Assembly: GCA_902465265.1 (NCBI GenBank)
Contig: CABQMF010000003.1
Span: 1-64,000, forward strand
Origin: an uncultured Collinsella sp.
GTDB lineage: Bacteria > Actinomycetota > Coriobacteriia > Coriobacteriales > Coriobacteriaceae
Direction of reading: 5' to 3'
Length of the DNA stretch: 64,000 nt
The notes under the pieces are model-generated. The model had not been told where the DNA came from. It saw only the letters and a list, made by a program, of their open reading frames with translations, and ran no database searches. The translations under genes and the position numbers were made by a program. Shown here one piece after another: positions 51,503-59,766 of the stretch (the first letter of the stretch is position 1; each line of letters begins with the position of its first letter).

Positions 51503-52615
51503 CTAGCCGTGGTATCTAAAGTACGCCGCGCAGCTGCCTTCGGAGCTCACCATGCAGGGACCGACGGGGTGTTCGGGCGTACAGGTGCGGCCAAACAACG
51601 GGCAGTCGCTCGGCGTGATGGCACCGCGCAGCACGTCGCCGCAGCGGCACCCGCGCGGCTCGACCGTCGCCTCAACGGGCACATCGAAGCGGGCGCGCGC
51701 ATCAAAGCATGAGAACTCAGGGCGGATGGAAAGACCCGAGTTGGCAATCGATCCCAGCCCGCGCCACGTGGTGTCGCATGGCTCAAACACCTGCTCGACC
51801 AGCTGGCGCGCCACGGGATTGCCGTCTGCATTGACGCCACGGCGGTAGGCGTTGTCGATCGCCGGCCTGTTCTCGACAACCATCTGGACCAGCATGCAGA
51901 TGCCCTGCAGGATATCGACCGGCTCAAATCCCGTGACCACGCCCGGGGTATTGAACTCGTCGACCAAAAAGCTAAAGGGTGCCAGGCCTGTGATGGTAGC
52001 GACGTGACCAGGCAGGATAAAGCCGTCGATGGTCGTCTCGGGGTCGTTGGAGATCGCACGCAGAGCCGGCGGCGTGGTCTTGTGAGCACAGTAGACCGAG
52101 AAGTTCTGGAGCCCGCGCGCGTCGGCCTCCAGGATAGCGGCGGCAATGGTGGGCGTTGTGGTCTCAAAGCCGACGCCCATAAAGATGACCGGGCGTTCGG
52201 GATTTTGCTCGGCAATGTCGAGTGCGTCGAGCGGAGAGTAGACGATGCGGATGTCGTGCCCCGCCGCCTTTTGCGCGGCAAGCGAGGTGGACGATCCGGG
52301 CACGCGCATCATGTCGCCAAAGGTGGTGATAATGGCGCCGTCCATGTTGGAAAGCGCGATTGCGTGATCGATGTCGCGGTTGGCGGTAACGCAAACGGGG
52401 CATCCCGGGCCGCTTAGCAGTTTGAGTCCCGTCGGCATAATGGAGCGAAAGCCATAGCGGCCAATGCTCACGGTATGTGTACCGCAGACTTCCATAAGGT
52501 TGATGCTGCGGTTGCCGACAAGCTCATGAATACGATCGATGAGTTCGCGAGCCAGTTTGGGGTCGCGAAATGCCGAAAAGTCGATACCGGAGCGAACCGG
52601 CTGCGCCGCCGCCAC
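51503..52615 (-). CDS. hypD: Hydrogenase maturation protein HypD
   Basis: 370 residues. HypD carries a [4Fe-4S] cluster and, with HypC, holds the Fe(CN)2CO moiety. Motifs: MEVCGTHT (essential Cys and His), GPGCPVC, FMGVGFETTTPT, and a C-terminal Cys set (GCRCGDVLRG, DCPLFGRTCTPEHPVGPCMVSSEG split here) for the cluster. GTG start overlaps the hypC stop by one base (TAGTG), so the two partner proteins are translationally coupled. Confidence 0.95.
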   Translation of the reverse strand: MAAAQPVRSGIDFSAFRDPKLARELIDRIHELVGNRSINLMEVCGTHTVSIGRYGFRSIMPTGLKLLSGPGCPVCVTANRDIDHAIALSNMDGAIITTFGDMMRVPGSSTSLAAQKAAGHDIRIVYSPLDALDIAEQNPERPVIFMGVGFETTTPTIAAAILEADARGLQNFSVYCAHKTTPPALRAISNDPETTIDGFILPGHVATITGLAPFSFLVDEFNTPGVVTGFEPVDILQGICMLVQMVVENRPAIDNAYRRGVNADGNPVARQLVEQVFEPCDTTWRGLGSIANSGLSIRPEFSCFDARARFDVPVEATVEPRGCRCGDVLRGAITPSDCPLFGRTCTPEHPVGPCMVSSEGSCAAYFRYHG

Positions 52616-52875
52616 TAGTATGCCTCGGCCGGGTTGGTGGCGAGCTGGTCCTCTTCGGCCAGCTCGGCCATGGTATTGACGAGCTCGAGTGTCTCTTGGG
52701 CTTCCTGCTCGTCGACAATCTGAATGCCAAAGCCGGCGTGCACGAGAATATAGTCGCCTACCTGTGCCGTCGGCACGAGGCGCAGCGAAACGGGGCGCTC
52801 GATGCCCATCATGTCGACGATCGCCTTAAGGTCGCCGTCGCGTTTGACCACTTTACCGGGAACGGCAAGGCACAT
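52615..52875 (-). CDS. hypC: Hydrogenase maturation chaperone HypC
   Basis: 86 residues. The N-terminal MCLAVPGKV contains the invariant Cys2 that, after Met removal, binds the iron fragment and the HypD or hydrogenase large subunit. A small beta-barrel follows (GIERPVSLRLVP, GDYILVHAGFGIQIVDEQEA). AAGGGG precedes the ATG. 131 bases separate it from hypF; I see nothing notable in that gap. Confidence 0.95.
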   Translation of the reverse strand: MCLAVPGKVVKRDGDLKAIVDMMGIERPVSLRLVPTAQVGDYILVHAGFGIQIVDEQEAQETLELVNTMAELAEEDQLATNPAEAY

Positions 52876-53006
52876 AATGTTCCCCTTTTATACGTTTTGC
52901 GCTGGATAGGCACTGAATAATCCATCGTTTGATGGTAGCGCTCGCGGGAGTCGCGAGCAAACGCGTTACACCTGTGAGACGGCGGCGCGCAGGCTGGCAA
53001 AACAGC

Positions 53007-55460
53007 CTATCCCGACGCCGTCTGCGCGAGGCAAGCGCGAGCGATGGTGGCCTGACCGTAGGCGATGCAGCCGTCGTTGACGGGCACAGCGTGGGGGACC
53101 AAGACGGCAAGACCGGCGTCTTTGAGTTCGTGGGTAAGGAGCTGAAGCAAAAGCCGGTTCATGAACACACCGCCCGAGAGCGCGACGGTATCGAGGCCTT
53201 CGCGCTCACAGATCTCGCAGGCGACGTGGGTCGTAGCGTGCGTAATGGCGATGTGAAATCCGAGGGCGAGCCTGTCGGCCGGCGCGCCTGCCTCGATTCC
53301 ATTCAGAAGAGCTTCGATGAGCGGTTGGGGGTCCAAGATGGGGGAGTCGTCGGCAGACGTGAATACGCCTGCATGATTGTCGTCGAGACGAACGGTCTTA
53401 CCGCCGAGCGCGCGCCAGGCGGCGGCTTCGAGTTCGATGGCGGGCTCGCCTTCGTAGGTTGCCTTGCCGCAGATTCCCAAAACTGCAGCGGCGGCGTCAA
53501 AGAGACGCCCCATACTGCTCGTGCGTGGGCTGTTGATGTTCCGCTCGATCATCGTAGTCGTGATGTTGCGCGTCTGCTCGTCGAGGGTGCTCAATAGCCC
53601 CGCGGCACCCGGGTGCTCGAGCAGGCCGAGCTCGCTCAGCAGGGCAAAGGCATTGCGACGGGCATCGCGCACGGATGCGGCACCGCCTGGCAGCGCCCAG
53701 GTGCGCAGGTGCGCGGCGCGTTCAAAATCGGCAAGGCCGGCGACAAGGAACTCGCCGCCCCAAATGGTTCCGTCGGTGCCCGCCCCCGTGCCGTCAAAGG
53801 CGATGCCAAGGATGCGCGTGTCGGTTGTAAGCTGGCCCGCGGTGATAGCCTCGGCCATTACGCTCGCGATATGCGCATGATGGTGCTGCACCTCGACGAG
53901 CGGCAGATTGCATTTTCGCGTCTGTTCGCGTGCCCACTGACTCGATAGATAGCTGGGATGCAAGTCGAAGGCCAGCGCGGTGGGCGTCAAGTCAAAAAGG
54001 CCTTCCAAGCGTATGCGCGCGGCGTTCCAGGCATCGAAGGTCTCGCCGTTTTCAACATCGCCGATATGCTGCGACACAAAACAGGCTACATGGCCGTCGG
54101 CGTCCTCGCGCGTGAGCGCGATCGTGGCTTTTTGCTGCGGCCCGCAGGCGAGCACGCAGGGTACAGTACCGTCGAGCGCCGGCAGCGGCAACGGCCGAGG
54201 CGCATATCCGCGAGCGCGGCGCACGGGCATAGCGACCCCACCGACCAGACGTACCACGGAATCATCGTAGCGCGAGAGGATCGCGCGGTCGTTGCCGAGC
54301 AGCGCGTCGGCGATGCCGGCGGCAACGAGGTGTTCCCAAGCAAGGTCGTCGTCGGTCTCGATTGGTTCCTCGCTCAGGTTTCCGCTGGTCATGACCAGCG
54401 CGTGCATGTCATGCGACGCGGCGGCTGCAAGCAGCAGATGTTGAAGCGGTGTATAGGGGAGCATGACGCCGAGCTCGGGTAAATCGTGCGCGACGGATGG
54501 CGCGAGCACGAGGGCGTCGGGGGAATCTCCCTCGCCAACAGCACGTCGGCGCAACAGCACAATGGGACGAACGCTGCCGGCCAGCAGGTCGCGCTCAACG
54601 CCATCGATATGACACAGGCGCTCGGCGTCGGCAAGGCCGCGCACCATAACGGCAAGCGGCTTATTGCTGCGACGCTTGCGACGGCGCAACTCGCGCACCG
54701 CTTGTTCGTTGCTGGCATCGCAGGCAAGGTGGAATCCGCCCAGACCCTTGATGGCGACGATGCCGCCGCCTGCCAGCAGCTCGACGCAGCGTTCGATGAT
54801 GGCATCGCTGGCCTCGCGCGTGGAGCCGACGGCTGGTGTTGCGTCAACGCCCGCTGGCGCAACACCGCGATTGGCCTCGCGCCACGTAATATGCGGTCCG
54901 CAATCAAAGCAGGCATCGGGCTGCGCGTGAAACCGCCGATCGAGCGGGTCGGCATACTCTGCGGCGCAGGTGGGGCACATGGGAAAGCAATCCATCGAGG
55001 TGGCCGCTCGGTCATAGGGCAACGAGCGAATGATGGTAAAGCGCGGTCCGCAATTGGTGCAGTTGATAAAGGGATAATGAAAGCGTCGGTCGGCGGAGTC
55101 GAACAGCTCGCGCAGGCAGTCGTCGCACGTGGCGATATCGGGCGAGACGAGCGTCGTGTGGGCAGTTTGATCCTGCGACGCCACAATGCGAAAGCCCTGC
55201 TCATCGTCGGCATCCCAAGCGTCGGGCTCCAGGTCTGCGACAGCGACATGCTCAACGCGGGCCGCGGCAGGCGCGTGCTCCGACAGCACGGCGACAAAGC
55301 CGTCGAGTGCCTCGACCGAAGCATGCGCCTCGATGTGCACGCCATCGCCCGCGTTAAGCACCCAGCCGCAAATGCCATGCGCCATAGCCTCGCGATACAC
55401 AAATGGCCGCATGCCAACGCCCTGCACAATGCCCGTCACATGAATATGCACATGCCGCAT
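53007..55460 (-). CDS. hypF: Carbamoyltransferase HypF
   Basis: 817 residues from the ATG at 55460, four bases after GGAGGG (an ATG at 55475 would place that site inside the gene). Order: acylphosphatase domain (GIVQGVGMRPFVYR), two zinc fingers (CDDCLREL...CTNCGP; CPTCAAEY...CFDCGP), a YrdC-like domain, and a Kae1-like carbamoyltransferase domain with QHHHAHIASV. It makes carbamoyl-AMP and transfers carbamoyl to the HypE Cys. Upstream gene is nikR; hypC follows. hypA and hypB are not in the window. Confidence 0.95.
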   Translation of the reverse strand: MRHVHIHVTGIVQGVGMRPFVYREAMAHGICGWVLNAGDGVHIEAHASVEALDGFVAVLSEHAPAAARVEHVAVADLEPDAWDADDEQGFRIVASQDQTAHTTLVSPDIATCDDCLRELFDSADRRFHYPFINCTNCGPRFTIIRSLPYDRAATSMDCFPMCPTCAAEYADPLDRRFHAQPDACFDCGPHITWREANRGVAPAGVDATPAVGSTREASDAIIERCVELLAGGGIVAIKGLGGFHLACDASNEQAVRELRRRKRRSNKPLAVMVRGLADAERLCHIDGVERDLLAGSVRPIVLLRRRAVGEGDSPDALVLAPSVAHDLPELGVMLPYTPLQHLLLAAAASHDMHALVMTSGNLSEEPIETDDDLAWEHLVAAGIADALLGNDRAILSRYDDSVVRLVGGVAMPVRRARGYAPRPLPLPALDGTVPCVLACGPQQKATIALTREDADGHVACFVSQHIGDVENGETFDAWNAARIRLEGLFDLTPTALAFDLHPSYLSSQWAREQTRKCNLPLVEVQHHHAHIASVMAEAITAGQLTTDTRILGIAFDGTGAGTDGTIWGGEFLVAGLADFERAAHLRTWALPGGAASVRDARRNAFALLSELGLLEHPGAAGLLSTLDEQTRNITTTMIERNINSPRTSSMGRLFDAAAAVLGICGKATYEGEPAIELEAAAWRALGGKTVRLDDNHAGVFTSADDSPILDPQPLIEALLNGIEAGAPADRLALGFHIAITHATTHVACEICEREGLDTVALSGGVFMNRLLLQLLTHELKDAGLAVLVPHAVPVNDGCIAYGQATIARACLAQTASG

Positions 55461-55489
55461 GCGACCCTCCTTCATTGAAGTGTGTGCTG

Positions 55490-56002
55490 TTAGAGCCCCA
55501 GGCTTTGCTTGGTGGCGGCGCAGGTGAGCTCGCCGTGCTTAACGCCGCGCAGTCCCAGCAACCGGTCCGCCAGCTCGTAGACGCGTTTGCCGCGACCCTT
55601 GAGCGCCAGAATCTCCAGGCAGTTGTGGTGGTCCAGATGCACGTGCATGGTCGAGACAATCTCGTCGGTGTAGTCGTGCTGCACCTCGTCCAGACGGCGC
55701 GTCAGATCGCCGGTATGGTGGTCATAGATCATAGTGAGCGAACCGATGACCTGCTCGTTGGGCGTGCGCATCTGCTCCTTGGCGATCGAGGCGCGAATCA
55801 GATCGCGTACGGCCTCGGAACGGTTGGCCACGTCACCGCGGCGCGCGATCTGCTCGTCAAAGCGGCGCAGCAGGTCGTCGGGCGCGGTGACCGAAAAGCG
55901 GACCAGCTCGGAGGCGGAGCCACTGCAACGGCAGTCCGCGTCGCCAGTCGGCCCGTGCGAATGCTCGTGTCCGTGATCGCAGGTGTGCTCGTGCTCGGTC
56001 AC
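55490..56002 (-). CDS. nikR: Nickel-responsive regulator NikR with His/Cys-rich N-terminal extension
   Basis: 170 residues. The ribbon-helix-helix DNA-binding domain (about 32-75) precedes the ACT-like Ni domain, whose square-planar ligands His109, His120, His122 and Cys128 are all present with the Escherichia coli spacing. Unusual is the first ~26 residues, with seven His and three Cys (MTEHEHTCDHGHEHSHG), a probable Ni store or extra sensor as seen in Ni chaperones. GTG start two bases after the preceding stop, 29 bases before hypF. It likely controls nickel uptake and possibly this operon. Confidence 0.93.
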   Translation of the reverse strand: MTEHEHTCDHGHEHSHGPTGDADCRCSGSASELVRFSVTAPDDLLRRFDEQIARRGDVANRSEAVRDLIRASIAKEQMRTPNEQVIGSLTMIYDHHTGDLTRRLDEVQHDYTDEIVSTMHVHLDHHNCLEILALKGRGKRVYELADRLLGLRGVKHGELTCAATKQSLGL

Positions 56003-56003
56003 G

Positions 56004-56252
56004 CTACACCAGCTTTACGGAGCCAACGGAGTTATGGTCGGCCTCGATGGCCTCCTCGTAGCCCTCGAGTGCGTCGTGCGCCTCGTGGAGCGCCGCCATG
56101 GCGGCCTCGAGTTTGGCACCAATGCGCTCCATATCAAAGTTCTCGGTCGCATGCAGCAGCTGATGGCTCCACTCGTGGGCGAGCTCGATCGTGTCGTCGA
56201 CCTGCTTGACGCTCATGGCAAGCTGGCTCATGTTCATTCCGACGTCATGCAT
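56004..56252 (-). CDS. Small helical protein of unknown function, first gene of the nikR-hyp operon
   Basis: 82 residues, no signal peptide or membrane segment. The sequence predicts two long helices (about 8-40 and 44-72), acidic, with seven His (positions include 2, 27, 31, 34) and six Met, a composition compatible with metal binding. AAGGAG seven bases before the ATG, and TAG-C-GTG coupling to nikR, indicate a real, cotranslated gene. I do not recognise the family. Its place at the head of a nickel/hydrogenase operon suggests a role in Ni handling, but that is only context. Confidence 0.7.
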   Translation of the reverse strand: MHDVGMNMSQLAMSVKQVDDTIELAHEWSHQLLHATENFDMERIGAKLEAAMAALHEAHDALEGYEEAIEADHNSVGSVKLV

Positions 56253-56329
56253 GGGAAATCTCCTTTTGTACGGGTCTAATCAGTGGTTCAAATTCTACTA
56301 CGCCCGCTTTGCGCATCGCCGCATAAGAA

Positions 56330-56362
56330 AACGGGTGCGAGTCTGTCTGACCCGCACCCGTT
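56330..56362 (-). terminator. Terminator of the thioredoxin gene
   Basis: AACGGGTGCG and CGCACCCGTT (56330-56339, 56353-56362) form the stem; on the minus strand it is followed by TTTTCTTAT. Confidence 0.75.
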
Positions 56363-56472
56363 CACTGGGGGCTGTTTGTGACTACCATACTATCCGTGGT
56401 TGCGGGCGCAGCGCCCGGCTCTCCGGTGAGCGGCGCAAAACCGCTCATGGACGGCAGCACATGACCGGCGTA

Positions 56473-56793
56473 TTACAGGTGCTTCTCAAGCAGCGCCTGC
56501 AGCCTGGCCTTGGGCAGCGCGCCAACGGAGCGGTCAATTTCCTCGCCGTTCTTAAATACAACCAGCGTGGGGATGCTCATAACGCCAAACTTCATGGCCA
56601 GGTCCTGATTGTCGTCGACGTTGCATTTGGCAACGGCAAGTTTGCCGGCCAGCTCGTCGGCCACTTCGTCAACGATGGGCGAGAGCGAACGACAGGGACC
56701 GCACCACGGTGCCCAAAAATCAACCAGCACGGGAAGGCTGCCGTTAACGACGGAATCGAAGTTCTCGGGGGTAATCTGCTTAATGTCAGCCAT
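56473..56793 (-). CDS. trxA: Thioredoxin
   Basis: 106 residues from the ATG at 56793 preceded by GGAGGT; the longer in-frame extension to 56877 is not thioredoxin-like. Active site WCGPC (Cys31, Cys34), the cis-Pro in MSIPT, and the buried Asp in VLVDFWAPW are all present, at standard length. Reduces protein disulfides in the cytoplasm with thioredoxin reductase. Monocistronic, divergent from the gene at 56930. Confidence 0.95.
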   Translation of the reverse strand: MADIKQITPENFDSVVNGSLPVLVDFWAPWCGPCRSLSPIVDEVADELAGKLAVAKCNVDDNQDLAMKFGVMSIPTLVVFKNGEEIDRSVGALPKARLQALLEKHL

Positions 56794-56929
56794 GGTGACC
56801 TCCATAGTGCGACGCGGCTCGGCCGCGTAAAACTCAGTACGACCGTGCTTATACCCAACGGCCCGCAATGCAACCACTCGCGGGCGGCTCTTTTATATAA
56901 TGGTGGGCACGCAAACGATTGGAGAGCGC

Positions 56930-57505
56930 ATGCCCACGTCACAAAGCCAGAAAAAAGAAGCCATCGCCCAGGCGACCGAGCAGGAGCTCGCATCGCTCGC
57001 GGGTCGCGGCGTGCGTATCGCGGGCAACGCGTGCTCGCCGATTGTGCTGGTAAAAGGTGATTTAGACGATGCCGAGCGTGCGGGCGGCGAGCTGGCTGCC
57101 GGTCCGGACGGTGCCGCGCTGCGCAAGGCGCTCGGCGCCATTGGCTACGCTCCAGAGGATTTTTGCGTGTTAGCGAGCGTCGCCGGCGCGGGCGACGGAG
57201 CGGTTGCGACAGGCGAGGGCCTGCCGTGCGAGCTGTTCCGCGAGGCGCTCGAGGCCTTGGACCCCGAGGCGGTGCTGCTGCTGGACAACAGCGCGGCCGA
57301 TGTCATGCGCGAGACCTATGCCGATATGCTTGTGGCAATTGATGACTTTGACACCGCCATGCTCAAGCCCGGCCTGGTCGCCCATGTGCAGGGGCGCCGC
57401 GTGCTGGCGCTCGACGGTTTTGAGGCGGCGTTGACCGACAAGGCCGCCAAGCAGCGCATGTGGGCCTACATTAAGCAGCTGACCCCGGCGGCTGCACCGC
57501 TGTAG
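56930..57505 (+). CDS. UDG-superfamily-like protein without catalytic motifs
   Basis: 191 residues, cytoplasmic. Its order of segments resembles family-4/5 uracil-DNA glycosylases: a VLVKGDLDDAE strand where they have GEAPG, a GxxGAALRKALGAIGYAPEDF helix-loop as in PFVGRAGKLLD, and LDPEAVLLLDNSAADVM as in PRVVVALGATAA. The catalytic GEAPG and Fe-S Cys are absent, so repair activity is unlikely. Start ATG after GGAGAG. It stands between thioredoxin and the AgrC-type operon. The homology is by eye and could be a coincidence of the alpha/beta pattern. Confidence 0.5.
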   Translation: MPTSQSQKKEAIAQATEQELASLAGRGVRIAGNACSPIVLVKGDLDDAERAGGELAAGPDGAALRKALGAIGYAPEDFCVLASVAGAGDGAVATGEGLPCELFREALEALDPEAVLLLDNSAADVMRETYADMLVAIDDFDTAMLKPGLVAHVQGRRVLALDGFEAALTDKAAKQRMWAYIKQLTPAAAPL

Positions 57506-57523
57506 CGAGGCTGGCGGCAGCCC

Positions 57524-58801
57524 CTACATCACGGCGCGCAGCTCAAACCGGTCGCCGTTAATGCGGAACTGGCAGTTGCCGTTCATACGCTCGACGGCAA
57601 GCTTAATGCTCTTGGTGCCAAAGCCGTGCCCAGTGTGCTGAGCCACGGGCATGCCGTCGACCATGTGCGGCGCACGGCCAAACGTGTTGGAAACCAGCAA
57701 TAGAAGCTGACCGTCTTCGTAGCGAAGGTCCAGGTCGACAAACCGCTTGCCTTCGGGGGCGGCGCTCGCTGCGGCGATGGCATTGTCCAGGGCGTTCGAT
57801 ACCACACTGAACAGATCGACATCGCCCACGTGGACGGTTTCGGGTACGGCGGCGCGCAGGTCGGCGGTGATGCCGTGCGCGTTGATGTCCGCGGAAAGCG
57901 ACGAGAGCGCAATGTTGACCGTTTCGTTGGCGCAGTAGCGGCGCACGGCGGTGCGGTCGTTGGTCTCGCAGAGCGCGTCGATGCGCTCGAGCGCCTCATC
58001 GGTGTGACCCTCTTCGATCAGGGCCGCTAGACCGCGCAGGTAGTGGCGCATGTCGTGACGGAGAACCGAGAGCTCGCGTCCGGACTGGCGCCAGGCTTCG
58101 AGCTCTTTGATGGCCGCGCTGTCGCGGGTCGCGAGCATCCAGCGCTCGCGCTCGGCGATTTCCTTTGCCTCGTATTCGCGAAGGTAGACGGCAAGAAACA
58201 TAAGGTAGAAGGCGCAGAGGGCGAACGCCAAAAACTCAACGGTTACCACCGAGCCCGAGTGGAAGAGCGTGGTATAGACGTTGGTGGCGTAGTCGAAGAT
58301 GTAGTAGACGAGTGGCAGGATGAGCAGAATCTCCAGCTCGGTGGGGCTTTTGATCGCCAGGCGGGGGCCAATGTCGCTTGCCCAATGCAACAAGACGGCA
58401 AAGACGCCGAGCGTGGTGATGATGCGCGCCACGTAGTACGCGACCTGCGAATCGGTGGCGGCGAATGCGGCGATGCCCATCCAGTTGCTAAACTGGCAGC
58501 TCAGGTAGGCACTGGTAACGCCCAGGATGGCGAGCAACGGACTCAGGCGATAGCGTACGCACAGGTAGACGACAAGCGGCAGATGCACGACGAGCGGATA
58601 GACCTGTCGGGCAAACAGCTCACCACCGACGAGGTTGGCAATCGCAAAAGCGGTGCCAGTTACGGCGCCGACCCCCACCAGTTCGAGCGAATGGCGGCGG
58701 CTGATCTCGACACCGCACAGCGCCGCCGAGGCAAAGACGCCAAAGAGCAACGTCGTCGCATGGTGGATTGCCCAAAGTACCAGTTCTGCCGAGGAAAGCA
58801 T
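57524..58801 (-). CDS. AgrC-type (GHKL) membrane histidine kinase
   Basis: 425 residues from the ATG at 58801, which overlaps the regulator stop codon by one base. Six or seven membrane helices (5-205), then a dimerisation helix with the phosphoacceptor His249 (LSVLRHDMRHYLRG) and a GHKL ATPase domain (N box VSNALDNAIAA, G box GTKSIKLAV). This is the layout of kinases that sense peptides in Agr- or Com-like systems, paired with the LytTR regulator encoded upstream. Confidence 0.9.
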   Translation of the reverse strand: MLSSAELVLWAIHHATTLLFGVFASAALCGVEISRRHSLELVGVGAVTGTAFAIANLVGGELFARQVYPLVVHLPLVVYLCVRYRLSPLLAILGVTSAYLSCQFSNWMGIAAFAATDSQVAYYVARIITTLGVFAVLLHWASDIGPRLAIKSPTELEILLILPLVYYIFDYATNVYTTLFHSGSVVTVEFLAFALCAFYLMFLAVYLREYEAKEIAERERWMLATRDSAAIKELEAWRQSGRELSVLRHDMRHYLRGLAALIEEGHTDEALERIDALCETNDRTAVRRYCANETVNIALSSLSADINAHGITADLRAAVPETVHVGDVDLFSVVSNALDNAIAAASAAPEGKRFVDLDLRYEDGQLLLLVSNTFGRAPHMVDGMPVAQHTGHGFGTKSIKLAVERMNGNCQFRINGDRFELRAVM

Positions 58802-59523
58802 CAGCGTCTCCCGCCCTCGAACCGCACCGCAAAGTAGGCGTCTTGGAATCCCTGCTTGCAGCTGCGCGCGAGCGGTATGCACGCGCCCGAGCGCATGACG
58901 ATTTCCGTGCGGTTAAAGTGGTCGATGTTGCGCAGATTGACCTGGTAGCTGCGGTGGCACTTAAAGAAGGTCGCGTTTTGGACCAGCCGGTCCTCGATGC
59001 TACGGAACGGCTCGAGCGCCTCGATATCGCGGCCATCGCGCAGGTGGAAGACCACGTGCTTGTTGCGAGCCTCGGCATATTCGATATCGGATAGGCGCAG
59101 GGCATGGTAGCCAAAGGACGTTTTGATGACGAGCTCGTCGGTCGCTGCCGGACGCAGGCTCGACAGCTCGTCGAGCAGTTGCGCCACGCGCTCGTAGGCC
59201 ACGGGTTTGAGCAGGTAGTCGAAGGCACGGACCTCGTAGGACTCAAGCGCGAACTCGGGCGATGAGGTCAGAAATACCAAGCGCACGGCGGTATCGGATT
59301 GGCGCAGCTCGCGGGCGGTGTCCATGCCGTTGACGAGCGGCATGATCATGTCGAGCATGATAATGTCGGCGCGCGATGCGGCATGGCGTGCCAGCAGGTC
59401 CTCGCCGCGCGTAACGAGTGCAACATCGACCGCCGTGCCCGTTTCGGCCGACCAGCGGTTGATCATGCGGTGCAGGTTATCTAGAAAGGCGACGTCGTCG
59501 TCGCAGGCGATGATTTTGAGCAT
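58801..59523 (-). CDS. LytTR-family response regulator
   Basis: 240 residues from the ATG at 59523 behind AAGGGGG. Receiver domain with acidic residues Asp8-Asp10, phosphorylated Asp58 (IIMLDMIMP) and Lys in the LLKP loop; C-terminal LytTR DNA-binding domain (about 130-235: YAEARNKHVVFHL, FFKCHRSYQVNL). First gene of the pair with the GHKL kinase. Divergent from the giant adhesin gene starting 243 bases away; LytTR regulators often control nearby surface or secreted products, so the adhesin is a candidate target. Confidence 0.92.
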   Translation of the reverse strand: MLKIIACDDDVAFLDNLHRMINRWSAETGTAVDVALVTRGEDLLARHAASRADIIMLDMIMPLVNGMDTARELRQSDTAVRLVFLTSSPEFALESYEVRAFDYLLKPVAYERVAQLLDELSSLRPAATDELVIKTSFGYHALRLSDIEYAEARNKHVVFHLRDGRDIEALEPFRSIEDRLVQNATFFKCHRSYQVNLRNIDHFNRTEIVMRSGACIPLARSCKQGFQDAYFAVRFEGGRR

Positions 59524-59766
59524 ATTGGGCCCCCTTAGTACCTCGATTTTGCCACATCGCGCACGCGCCACCCGCGGGGGTGCGTTCCATTTGCGCCTCA
59601 CGGTACGCAACTCGCGCCGAGCAGCAGGGTGTCAAAACATGCGGTTGCACAATACCAGGTGGATATATATGTCAATTTGAGCTGGCGACTGGCGAGGGAC
59701 CATGCCGGCCGCCAGCGTCAAGCGATAGCGAGCATCGCGAAAGCATAGGGGTAAGGGAGCTGAACG

